Assembly: GCA_964369355.1 (NCBI GenBank)
Contig: CAYJEO010000031.1
Location: 1 to 10,254, forward strand
Length of the DNA stretch: 10,254 bases
Source of the DNA: CAYJEO01 sp964369355
GTDB taxonomy: Bacteria; Bacillota_I; Bacilli_A; RF39; UBA660
Direction: 5' to 3'
Shown here: one piece after another, positions 1 through 4,699 of the stretch
How the letters are laid out: each line of letters opens with the position of its first letter
Numbering within the stretch: the stretch's first letter is position 1
Translations under genes and position numbers: made by a program
Notes under the pieces: generated by a model
The model's database searches: none
Told to the model about the DNA's origin: nothing
What the model saw: only the letters and a program-made list of their open reading frames with translations

Positions 1-3
1 CAT
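1..3 (-). CDS. Start codon of a downstream gene cut off by the window edge
   Basis: The first three bases read ATG on the minus strand. They are preceded by GAGGAGTGA, a strong ribosome binding site that overlaps the TGA stop of the DUF1292 gene, about 8 nt before the ATG. This spacing is typical of a translationally coupled next gene in the same operon. Only the initiation codon is inside the window, so nothing can be said about the product. Confidence 0.6.
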
Positions 4-9
4 TTAAAA

Positions 10-267
10 TCACTCCTCATCTTTGATTACTTGTCTCATTACATCTTTTACTTTAGCCCATTCTTCATCTGTTTCAATTTTATCTAAAGTAAAGCCAGCA
101 TCAGTTTCTATTAATACTGATGCATTTACTATTTGTAAATCTCCATCAGTTTCACCTTCTGTAAAAATGATATAATCTTTATTAGTATCTTCTAGTTTAA
201 ATACTAGTAACACTTCAACTTCTTTTTCTACACCATCTTTTATTATTTTAATCATATTTTCTTTCAT
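10..267 (-). CDS. DUF1292 family protein (YrzB-like), 85 aa
   Basis: This is a small acidic cytoplasmic protein with no signal peptide or membrane segment. It matches the DUF1292 pattern known from Firmicutes (B. subtilis YrzB): a short beta-rich domain with I-x-I at the start, then a segment like 'VLLVFKLEDTNKDYIIFTE' (residues 19-37), then an acidic C-terminal helix with EEWAKV around residues 68-73. The 85 aa length fits the family. The ATG at 267 is chosen because AGGAGGGT lies 6 nt upstream. It ends in TGA, inside the ribosome binding site of the next gene. The family has no established biochemical function; in B. subtilis the gene neighbours yrrK, a Holliday-junction resolvase homologue. 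Here it lies downstream of recG but behind its own promoter and an intervening small-RNA-like unit, so it is probably transcribed separately. Confidence 0.8.
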   Translation of the reverse strand: MKENMIKIIKDGVEKEVEVLLVFKLEDTNKDYIIFTEGETDGDLQIVNASVLIETDAGFTLDKIETDEEWAKVKDVMRQVIKDEE

Positions 268-292
268 AAAATACCCTCCTATATTATTCCAT

Positions 293-320
293 ATAATACA
301 AGTATATCAAAAAATGTAAA
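293..320 (-). promoter_or_regulatory. Putative sigma-A promoter of the DUF1292 gene
   Basis: On the minus strand, TTTACA (320-315) is separated by 16 bp from TATTAT (298-293), giving a start about 20 nt before the ribosome binding site. The -35 hexamer lies inside one arm of a 12-bp inverted repeat (309-347), so a regulator binding the repeat could affect it. The match is moderate and AT-richness makes chance hits likely. Confidence 0.5.
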
Positions 321-347
321 TCAATTCTAGTATTTTTTACATTTTTT
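309..347. repeat. Perfect 12-bp inverted repeat before the DUF1292 gene
   Basis: AAAAAATGTAAA (309-320) and TTTACATTTTTT (336-347) are exact reverse complements separated by 15 bp. In RNA they could form an A/U-rich hairpin followed by U residues on either strand, a weak bidirectional terminator. As DNA they could be an operator, because one arm overlaps the putative -35 of the DUF1292 promoter. The sequence does not decide between these, and only two G/C pairs are in the stem. Confidence 0.5.
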
Positions 348-350
348 AAC

Positions 351-373
351 AAAAAACGAGCCGTTTAAGGCTC
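351..373 (-). terminator. Intrinsic terminator of small RNA A (and of recG read-through)
   Basis: On the minus strand GAGCC (373-369), loop TTAAAC, GGCTC (362-358) form a 5-bp G/C-rich stem. One G and then six U (356-351) follow. Confidence 0.7.
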
Positions 374-383
374 TTAGGGGGTC
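371..383. repeat. Copy 1 of the CTCTTAGGGGGTC 13-mer
   Basis: On the plus strand this reads CTCTTAGGGGGTC, identical to 3443-3455. In the transcript of small RNA A (minus strand) it reads GACCCCCUAAGAG. Most of it is predicted to be unpaired, and its last GAG is in the terminator stem. These two copies are the only runs of five G that I found in this AT-rich window. Confidence 0.85.
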
Positions 384-446
384 ATTTGAACATTTTTACA
401 AAAAACCAGTAAAAATATTCGAGTGAAGTTTATCTTCACTATAATA

Positions 447-475
447 AGTATATTTTATTTTTATCTAAATGTCAA
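447..475 (-). promoter_or_regulatory. Consensus sigma-A promoter of small RNA A
   Basis: On the minus strand, a perfect TTGACA (475-470) lies next to the recG stop codon (478-476). A 17-bp spacer follows, then TATACT (452-447). A start at about 440 is predicted. This is one of the best promoters in the window, yet it points at a gap without a protein gene, which supports an RNA gene. Confidence 0.75.
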
Positions 476-2461
476 CTAATCTACATTGTCATTTTTTAAA
501 ATATATTTATTTAATTCTGGATAATTATCTAAATCATTTTTTGATAAAAATTCACTACTATCTTCTTTAGTTTGCATAAGTAAATCAAAGTCTTTTTTTA
601 TATCTGCTACTTTAAATATCATATCTCCACTTTGTTTATAACCAAATAAATCTCCTGATCCTCTTAATTTAAAATCTTCTTCACTTACCTTAAATCCATC
701 ACTTGTTTTTGTCATTATTTGTAAACGTTTTGTATCTTTTTTTGTAACTAAAATACAGTAAGATTGTAAATCATTTCTTCCAACTCTACCTCTTAACTGA
801 TGGATAGTCGAAAGACCAAACCTATTAGCATCAAATATAACCATCATAGTTGCATTTTTAACATCAATTCCTACTTCTATAACCGTCGTACTTACTAATA
901 TTTGAATTTCATTGTTTTTAAACCTATTCATTACTTCTTCTTTTTCTAAAGATTTCATTTTACCGTGTAAAAGCCCTACTTTATAATGTTTACCGAAAGC
1001 TTTATTCATTTTTTCATATAATTCGTGCGAATTCTCTAATTCTATCTTTTCAGATTCTTCTACTAAAGGAGCGACTACATATATTTGATTATTATTTTTT
1101 AAAACTTCTAACATACTAGTTAACACTTCTTTAATTTCATCATCTTTTTTCAAGGTTGTAATTATTTCTTTTCTACCAGCAGGCATTGTTTTAATATTTG
1201 ATACATCCATATCACCATATATAGTTAATGCATATGTTCTAGGTATAGGTGTTGCTGACATATATAAAATATCTGGTGTTATTCCTTTGTTTTTTAAATT
1301 ACTTCTTTGAGCTACTCCAAAACGATGCTGCTCATCAGTTATAACTAATCCTAAATTATTATAAATAATATCATTAGTTATAATTGCATGTGTTCCTATT
1401 AAAATATCTATTTCGTTATTTTTTAATCTTTTATATATTTTTTTCTTTTCACTTACCTTTAATTTACCTGTCAATAACTCTATTTTAATATTATAATCTT
1501 TAAATATGTTTGTTAAGTTAATAAAGTGCTGTTTTGCTAATATTTCTGTTGGAGCCATCAAAGCCGATTGATACCCACTTAAATAGTTCATATATATAGC
1601 AATTATAGAGACTATTGTTTTACCACTACCAACGTCTCCTTGTACTAATCTATTCATTCTTATATCACTATTCAAATCATCAAATATTTCATAAGTTGCT
1701 TTTTTTTGATCTATTGTTAATTCAAATGGTAATTTATTAATAAAATCTTCTATTTGAGATTTCTTTATATCTCTTTTAAGCCCAGTTACTTTTTGAATAT
1801 TATTTTTCAAATTATTCATTTTTAACATATATATAAATAATTCTTCATACTTAAGTAAGTCTAGAGCTTTTTTTAATTCACTATTATTAATAGGATTATG
1901 AACTATATTAATAGCTTTTTCTTTATTAATAAAATTATATTTGCTACTTATTTCATTTGGTAATATATCATTTATTTTTTCTAAAGAAATATTATTTGTT
2001 ATTATTTTATTTATTTGTTTACTAGTTATTCCATTAGTTAAATGATATACAGGAAGTATCATAGGTTTATCAGTTAGTTCTAAAAATAGTATTTCACTTG
2101 CGATTATAGTATTTTTTAATTTATCATATTTTCCTATTATAGTTACCTTAGTACCTATTAATAATTTTGTCTTTAAAAAACCACGATTAAATATTTGTAT
2201 ATTAAAAATATTATTGTTAGTATTTAACCTAAAAGACATTTTATCTAATTTTCTATTAATATAAAAAACGTTAGGATAATTTTCAACTATCCCGTCAATT
2301 ATTATATTATCATCTTGTCCTAAATTAGATACATCACTTTTTTGTATAAAGTCATATCTATATGGGAGATAATTTACCAAATCTGTAGTAGTAAATATGT
2401 TTAATTTATTTAATAACGAAGTTGTTTTATCGCCTATTCCTTTTATTAGTTTTATATCCAT
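476..2461 (-). CDS. recG: ATP-dependent DNA helicase RecG
   Basis: RecG is a superfamily 2 helicase that regresses stalled replication forks and branch-migrates Holliday junctions. From the ATG at 2461 the protein has 661 aa, close to the usual size of about 680. The N-terminal part (to about residue 240) holds the helix-hairpin-helix-like start (LIKGIGDKT) and the OB-fold wedge region. The helicase core shows Walker A GDVGSGKT (275-282), the DEQH box (376-379), SATPIPRT (402-409), TTVIEVGIDV (525-534) and motif VI QLRGRVGR (555-562). The C-terminal LRGSGDLFGYKQSG segment is typical of RecG. All helicase motifs look intact. The ATG at 2461 is preferred over the in-frame GTG at 2470 because the GTG lies inside the AGGTGA ribosome binding site. 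Transcription starts at a strong promoter that carries a possible LexA-like operator. The gene ends in TAG and has no terminator before the small RNA A promoter. Confidence 0.97.
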   Translation of the reverse strand: MDIKLIKGIGDKTTSLLNKLNIFTTTDLVNYLPYRYDFIQKSDVSNLGQDDNIIIDGIVENYPNVFYINRKLDKMSFRLNTNNNIFNIQIFNRGFLKTKLLIGTKVTIIGKYDKLKNTIIASEILFLELTDKPMILPVYHLTNGITSKQINKIITNNISLEKINDILPNEISSKYNFINKEKAINIVHNPINNSELKKALDLLKYEELFIYMLKMNNLKNNIQKVTGLKRDIKKSQIEDFINKLPFELTIDQKKATYEIFDDLNSDIRMNRLVQGDVGSGKTIVSIIAIYMNYLSGYQSALMAPTEILAKQHFINLTNIFKDYNIKIELLTGKLKVSEKKKIYKRLKNNEIDILIGTHAIITNDIIYNNLGLVITDEQHRFGVAQRSNLKNKGITPDILYMSATPIPRTYALTIYGDMDVSNIKTMPAGRKEIITTLKKDDEIKEVLTSMLEVLKNNNQIYVVAPLVEESEKIELENSHELYEKMNKAFGKHYKVGLLHGKMKSLEKEEVMNRFKNNEIQILVSTTVIEVGIDVKNATMMVIFDANRFGLSTIHQLRGRVGRNDLQSYCILVTKKDTKRLQIMTKTSDGFKVSEEDFKLRGSGDLFGYKQSGDMIFKVADIKKDFDLLMQTKEDSSEFLSKNDLDNYPELNKYILKNDNVD

Positions 2462-2478
2462 TTTATTCACCTAAATAA

Positions 2479-2507
2479 ATTGTAGCAAACAAATGTTTGT
2501 AAGTCAA
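2479..2507 (-). promoter_or_regulatory. Sigma-A promoter of recG
   Basis: On the minus strand TTGACT (2507-2502), a 17-bp spacer and TACAAT (2484-2479) lie 18 nt before the recG start codon. The promoter is back to back with that of the divergent gene. Together the two -35 hexamers form the perfect palindrome GTCAATA-AC-TATTGAC (2503-2518). Confidence 0.75.
2486..2499. promoter_or_regulatory. Symmetric CAAAC-N4-GTTTG site between -35 and -10 of recG
   Basis: The minus strand reads CAAACATTTGTTTG, centred between the recG -35 and -10 hexamers. The Bacillus LexA (DinR) box consensus is CGAACRNRYGTTYG. This site keeps the spacing and the right half but has A instead of G at position 2 and T at the second R position. 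A LexA-type or other dimeric repressor site is plausible from the placement; identity is not established. Confidence 0.4.
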
Positions 2508-2513
2508 TAACTA

Positions 2514-2541
2514 TTGACATTTTTAAAATTTAGAGTACAAT
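2514..2541 (+). promoter_or_regulatory. Sigma-A promoter of the DHH-like gene
   Basis: TTGACA (2514-2519), a 16-bp spacer and TACAAT (2536-2541) predict a start near 2548. The ATG is at 2558, so the leader would be only about 10 nt, holding just a weak GGTGAT close to the ATG. Confidence 0.75.
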
Positions 2542-2557
2542 AAATGCTGGTGATAGT

Positions 2558-3346
2558 ATGTCTACAACTTTAATTATAACTCGTGATAATAATATTAATA
2601 ACATTGCTTGCGTTGTTCTTGCAAAACTTTTTTTTGATGATGTAGATTATGTGTTTACTACAAATAAATTTAATCTATATAATACTAAAGGGTATAACAA
2701 TGTATTTAATATTGATTGCACTAATAATAATGAAACTATCTTAGACTTTTATGAATCTCTTTTACTTATGGCTCCTGACCGTGTTTTTGGTAGTGATGCT
2801 TTAAGAATCAGCAAAGACGATATAAAACTTTTTATTAATTCTATACATCATGATACTAAAAATAAAAAAATACTAAAAAATTATTTAGACTTTTGCGGAA
2901 GTCATAATTTTATAAATCACTTTGAAAAAAAATTTAGAAATAATCAAAATAATACATTTGATTTGAAAGAGGAACAATACATGACTTTAAACGATATAAA
3001 AAACACAAAACAAAATACTACTAAGCAATTAATAAAAATTGATTTTGCTGGTCATAATACAGGAGTTATTATTTCAAATAAATATGAAGAAGAATTAGTT
3101 AACTATGTATTTAGAGAAAACAGTGAATTAACTCAAATAATTTTATTTAATTTTAATAAAGATAAAGTAAAACTTATTAATAAACACTATGTACCACTTG
3201 ATTTATGCAGAATTTTTAGTGGCACAGTTGTAGATAAATCTGTTGAATTTACTATTAATTCTACTTTATTAACAATAATAAAAAATGAAATGAATGCAAA
3301 AGATCAAGAAAATTTCAAAAATAAAATAAATTGCTTGACAAAATAA
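2558..3346 (+). CDS. DHH/DHHA1 phosphoesterase-like protein with degenerate active site, 262 aa
   Basis: I read this as a divergent relative of the DHH-DHHA1 phosphoesterases (nanoRNase/NrnB-like). The N-terminal RDNNINNIACVVLAKLFF (residues 9-26) lines up with the family's T-H-N-D-L-D-G-x-G-C motif, but His becomes Asp10, the two metal-binding Asp become Asn12 and Asn14, and Gly becomes Asn15. NIDC (51-54) sits where a further motif with Asp is expected, and HHD (97-99) recalls the DHH signature. The C-terminal part GVIISNKYEEEL...IILFNFNKDKVKL...LDLCRIFSG (169-222) follows the DHHA1 pattern, yet the glycine-rich GGGHxxAAG loop is absent. If the assignment is right, this is probably a catalytically dead member used for binding or regulation. 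No signal peptide or membrane segment is visible. Translation would start from a very short leader with weak GGTGAT. The ATG is the first in frame after the promoter. Confidence 0.6.
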   Translation: MSTTLIITRDNNINNIACVVLAKLFFDDVDYVFTTNKFNLYNTKGYNNVFNIDCTNNNETILDFYESLLLMAPDRVFGSDALRISKDDIKLFINSIHHDTKNKKILKNYLDFCGSHNFINHFEKKFRNNQNNTFDLKEEQYMTLNDIKNTKQNTTKQLIKIDFAGHNTGVIISNKYEEELVNYVFRENSELTQIILFNFNKDKVKLINKHYVPLDLCRIFSGTVVDKSVEFTINSTLLTIIKNEMNAKDQENFKNKINCLTK

Positions 3347-3363
3347 AACTTTTAATATAGTAT
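3335..3363 (+). promoter_or_regulatory. Sigma-A promoter of small RNA B, inside the end of the DHH-like gene
   Basis: A perfect TTGACA (3335-3340) lies within the last codons of the preceding gene. A 17-bp spacer and TAGTAT (3358-3363) follow, giving a predicted start near 3370. TATAGT (3356-3361) is an alternative -10 at shorter spacing. No plus-strand protein gene follows. Confidence 0.7.
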
Positions 3364-3435
3364 ATACATTACCAATTCGATTTATGGCGAATTGGAGCTA
3401 GTATCACACTAGCCAACCCCTTTTTATTCTTTTAT

Positions 3436-3469
3436 AGAGCGACTCTTAGGGGGTCGTTCTCTTTTTTTT
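3436..3469 (+). terminator. Intrinsic terminator of small RNA B and the DHH-like gene
   Basis: AGAGCGAC (3436-3443) pairs with GTCGTTCT (3453-3460), 8 bp with one G-U pair. The loop is 9 nt, and a run of eight U (3462-3469) follows. Confidence 0.85.
3443..3455. repeat. Copy 2 of the CTCTTAGGGGGTC 13-mer
   Basis: Identical on the plus strand to 371-383. Here the G-rich strand is the transcribed RNA and occupies the whole terminator loop of small RNA B plus a few stem bases, so it would be displayed. The other copy is transcribed as the complementary C-rich strand. Confidence 0.85.
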
Positions 3470-3473
3470 GTAT

Positions 3474-3501
3474 AAAAAAAGAACTATCTATATTGATAGT
3501 T
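3474..3501 (-). terminator. Intrinsic terminator of the Hpt-REC/prepilin operon
   Basis: On the minus strand AACTATC (3501-3495... read from 3501) and GATAGTT (ending at 3482) form a perfect 7-bp stem with a 6-nt loop. One C and seven U (3480-3474) follow. The hairpin overlaps the prepilin stop codon by two bases and lies back to back with the plus-strand terminator. Confidence 0.85.
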
Positions 3502-3862
3502 ATTTTACTTTTACTTCATAAGTATAGTGATTTTGTTGTTTCGTTATTGTTATTTCAGTAGTTGGGGATATTAATTCATCTGTTAAAGGATTATTTAAGT
3601 TTGTGTCTATATATTGTTCTCTTTGTAAATCATCTAATAATAATACTTTTGTTTCTCCAACATTTAAATTCATTAATTCTTGAATATTATCAACTTCCCA
3701 TAATTTAGCTGCATCTATTATACTTTCAATTTGAGTATCATATAGTTTCTGTTTTGAATTATTTAAAGAATTATTAACAACTGTAAATGCTAATACAGTA
3801 AGTATACCTATTATTATTAATGCTCCAAGTAATTCCATTAAGGTAAATGCTTTTTTATTCAT
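3500..3862 (-). CDS. Type IV prepilin/pseudopilin-like protein, 120 aa
   Basis: The N-terminus KKAFTLMELLGALIIIGIL (residues 3-21) is a class III prepilin leader: a short basic stretch, a cleavage site before Phe6 and Glu at position +5 of the mature form. A hydrophobic helix follows (about 9-29) that anchors the protein in the membrane and packs in a pilus. The residue before the cut is Ala5 rather than the usual Gly, a variant seen in Firmicutes prepilins. The remaining 90 residues form a small soluble domain without cysteines. The ATG at 3862 is 9 nt after the stop of the Hpt-REC gene, whose TAG lies within this gene's AGGAGTG ribosome binding site, so the two are coupled. No prepilin peptidase, assembly ATPase or inner-membrane platform gene is in the window, so assembly must rely on genes elsewhere. 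Whether it builds a pilus, a secretion pseudopilus or a DNA-uptake fibre cannot be told. Confidence 0.85.
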   Translation of the reverse strand: MNKKAFTLMELLGALIIIGILTVLAFTVVNNSLNNSKQKLYDTQIESIIDAAKLWEVDNIQELMNLNVGETKVLLLDDLQREQYIDTNLNNPLTDELISPTTEITITKQQNHYTYEVKVK

Positions 3863-3871
3863 AATACACTC

Positions 3872-4630
3872 CTATATACTATTTCTAAGCAATTTTGAAA
3901 CAGCTTCTTTTATAGTTAATTCATTAAATGGTTTTCTAAGTACTGCTACTATTGGATATTCACAAGCCTTTTTAATTACATCTTCATTATCTTCACCAGT
4001 TATTACAGCTATTGGAATAGTTAAAAATAAATTTTTTGCTTTAAAGTAATCTAATACAGCAAAACCATCAATGTTAGGCATATTTAAATCTAATAATATA
4101 CCAGCTAATTTTATATCGCTTTCAACGACTTGTAAAGCTTCTTCACCGTCAGTTGCAAGTAATACATCATAATCTTTTATTAGTTTTTTTACATAATTTC
4201 TAATCACAATAGAGTCATCTACTACTAATACTTTTTGTTCTTTATTAACAACATGTGTTGTTATTTTTATTTCTTTTTTTAAATATGTAGACGCTATTAA
4301 AATCATATTTTTTATTTCTAATGTTAAATTATCAAATTCTTCACATATATAAAATAAATTATTTTCACTTGCTTTTTTTTCATGATTAGCTGCTATTAAT
4401 GCTAATTTTTCAAATCCAAAGTATTTTGCGCTTGATTTTAATGAATGAACATATATTGCATAATGTTGCATATCACCAATTTCTTTTGTTTTTTGTAATT
4501 GTTCTAATTTAGTTAGTATTTCATCTAAAAATATTTCTAGATTTTGATTATAAACAGCTATATCACCAAAAAGTTCTAAACTTTGTTGTAATTTAACGCC
4601 TTTTTCAATTAAGTAATTTACATCCCTCAT
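3872..4630 (-). CDS. Hpt-REC phosphorelay protein without output domain, 252 aa
   Basis: The N-terminal half (about 20-120) is a histidine phosphotransfer domain with the motif VHSLKSSAKYFG; His62 is the expected phosphorylated residue. The C-terminal half (about 132-250) is a receiver domain with the acidic pair Asp138-Asp139 in VLVVDDS, acceptor Asp181 in LLDLNMP, Thr211 in VITGED and Lys233 in RKPF. All residues needed for phosphoryl transfer are present. There is no histidine kinase core and no DNA-binding or enzymatic output. The order Hpt then REC is less common than REC-Hpt, or than either domain in a hybrid kinase. It could pass phosphate between a kinase and another receiver, or act by protein binding. 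The start at 4630 is preceded by AAGAGGGAT. It is coupled to the prepilin gene, so control of surface-fibre assembly is a reasonable guess, not shown. Confidence 0.88.
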   Translation of the reverse strand: MRDVNYLIEKGVKLQQSLELFGDIAVYNQNLEIFLDEILTKLEQLQKTKEIGDMQHYAIYVHSLKSSAKYFGFEKLALIAANHEKKASENNLFYICEEFDNLTLEIKNMILIASTYLKKEIKITTHVVNKEQKVLVVDDSIVIRNYVKKLIKDYDVLLATDGEEALQVVESDIKLAGILLDLNMPNIDGFAVLDYFKAKNLFLTIPIAVITGEDNEDVIKKACEYPIVAVLRKPFNELTIKEAVSKLLRNSI

Positions 4631-4653
4631 GATATCCCTCTTATTCTTTAAAT

Positions 4654-4659
4654 ATTATA
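4654..4659 (-). promoter_or_regulatory. -10 element TATAAT before the Hpt-REC gene
   Basis: A consensus TATAAT (4659-4654, preceded by TGA) lies about 24 nt before the start codon. At 17-bp spacing the -35 would fall in the U-run of the upstream terminator and reads only GTTTTT, so the -35 is poor. Confidence 0.45.
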
Positions 4660-4673
4660 TCATATTTTAAAAT

Positions 4674-4699
4674 AAAAAAAACTCTTTTTAAAGAGTTTT
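4674..4699 (-). terminator. Intrinsic terminator of the HtrA-like gene
   Basis: On the minus strand AAAACTCTTT (4699-4690) pairs with AAAGAGTTTT (4687-4678) around AA, followed by further U to 4674. The stem overlaps the stop codon of the protease gene by two bases. It separates this gene from the Hpt-REC operon. Confidence 0.8.

Larger units (their letters stand above)
351..440 (-). ncRNA. Putative small RNA A (about 90 nt) after recG
   Basis: A self-contained transcription unit on the minus strand. A consensus promoter (475-447) predicts a start near 440, where a perfect 7-bp hairpin begins: AGTGAAG (440-434), loop ATAAA, CTTCACT (428-422). A second hairpin pairs 416-409 with 399-392 (8 bp, A/U-rich, 9-nt loop). 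A largely unpaired stretch follows that contains GACCCCCUAA (383-374). The last element is the terminator hairpin GAGCC/GGCTC with a run of six U. The only ATG (385) opens a 3-codon frame without a ribosome binding site. It resembles no RNA family I can name. The C-rich stretch resembles the single-stranded UCCC-type seeds of Firmicutes sRNAs such as RoxS/RsaE that bind Shine-Dalgarno sequences; that role is inference. It could instead be a long 5' leader read through into the DUF1292 gene. Confidence 0.55.
3370..3469 (+). ncRNA. Putative small RNA B (about 100 nt) after the DHH-like gene
   Basis: From the predicted start the RNA folds into a perfect 8-bp hairpin CCAATTCG/CGAATTGG (3372-3379, 3388-3395, loop ATTTATGG). 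A perfect 6-bp hairpin GCTAGT/ACTAGC follows (3397-3402, 3408-3413, loop ATCAC). Next come a single-stranded CAACCCCUUUUU (3414-3425) and the terminator hairpin. The terminator loop UCUUAGGGG (3444-3452) can pair with CCCCU (3417-3421), a possible pseudoknot, or with small RNA A. The only ATG (3384) opens a 5-codon frame without a ribosome binding site. The order hairpin, hairpin, C-rich stretch, terminator is the same as in small RNA A, although the stem sequences differ. I do not recognise a known family. It could instead be the structured 3' end of the upstream mRNA. Confidence 0.6.

Noticed and set aside
10..12. Alternative genetic code with TGA as Trp
   Set aside because: The DUF1292 gene ends at TGA with the next gene's ribosome binding site overlapping it. 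Trp residues I checked use TGG, and the other proteins are full length under the standard code.
374..385. Mini-ORF ATG-ACC-CCC-TAA in small RNA A
   Set aside because: It has three codons only and no ribosome binding site, so it is unlikely to be a leader peptide.
2462..2470. GTG start three codons upstream for recG
   Set aside because: The GTG is part of the AGGTGA ribosome binding site of the ATG at 2461, so it cannot have its own site at proper spacing.
3384..3401. Mini-ORF starting at ATG 3384 in small RNA B
   Set aside because: It has five codons, starts in a hairpin loop and has no ribosome binding site.
3370..3469. Known riboswitch or housekeeping RNA (preQ1, guanidine, 4.5S, 6S)
   Set aside because: The conserved cores of these families were not recognised. 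The unit ends in a terminator with no downstream gene on the same strand, which does not fit a cis riboswitch.
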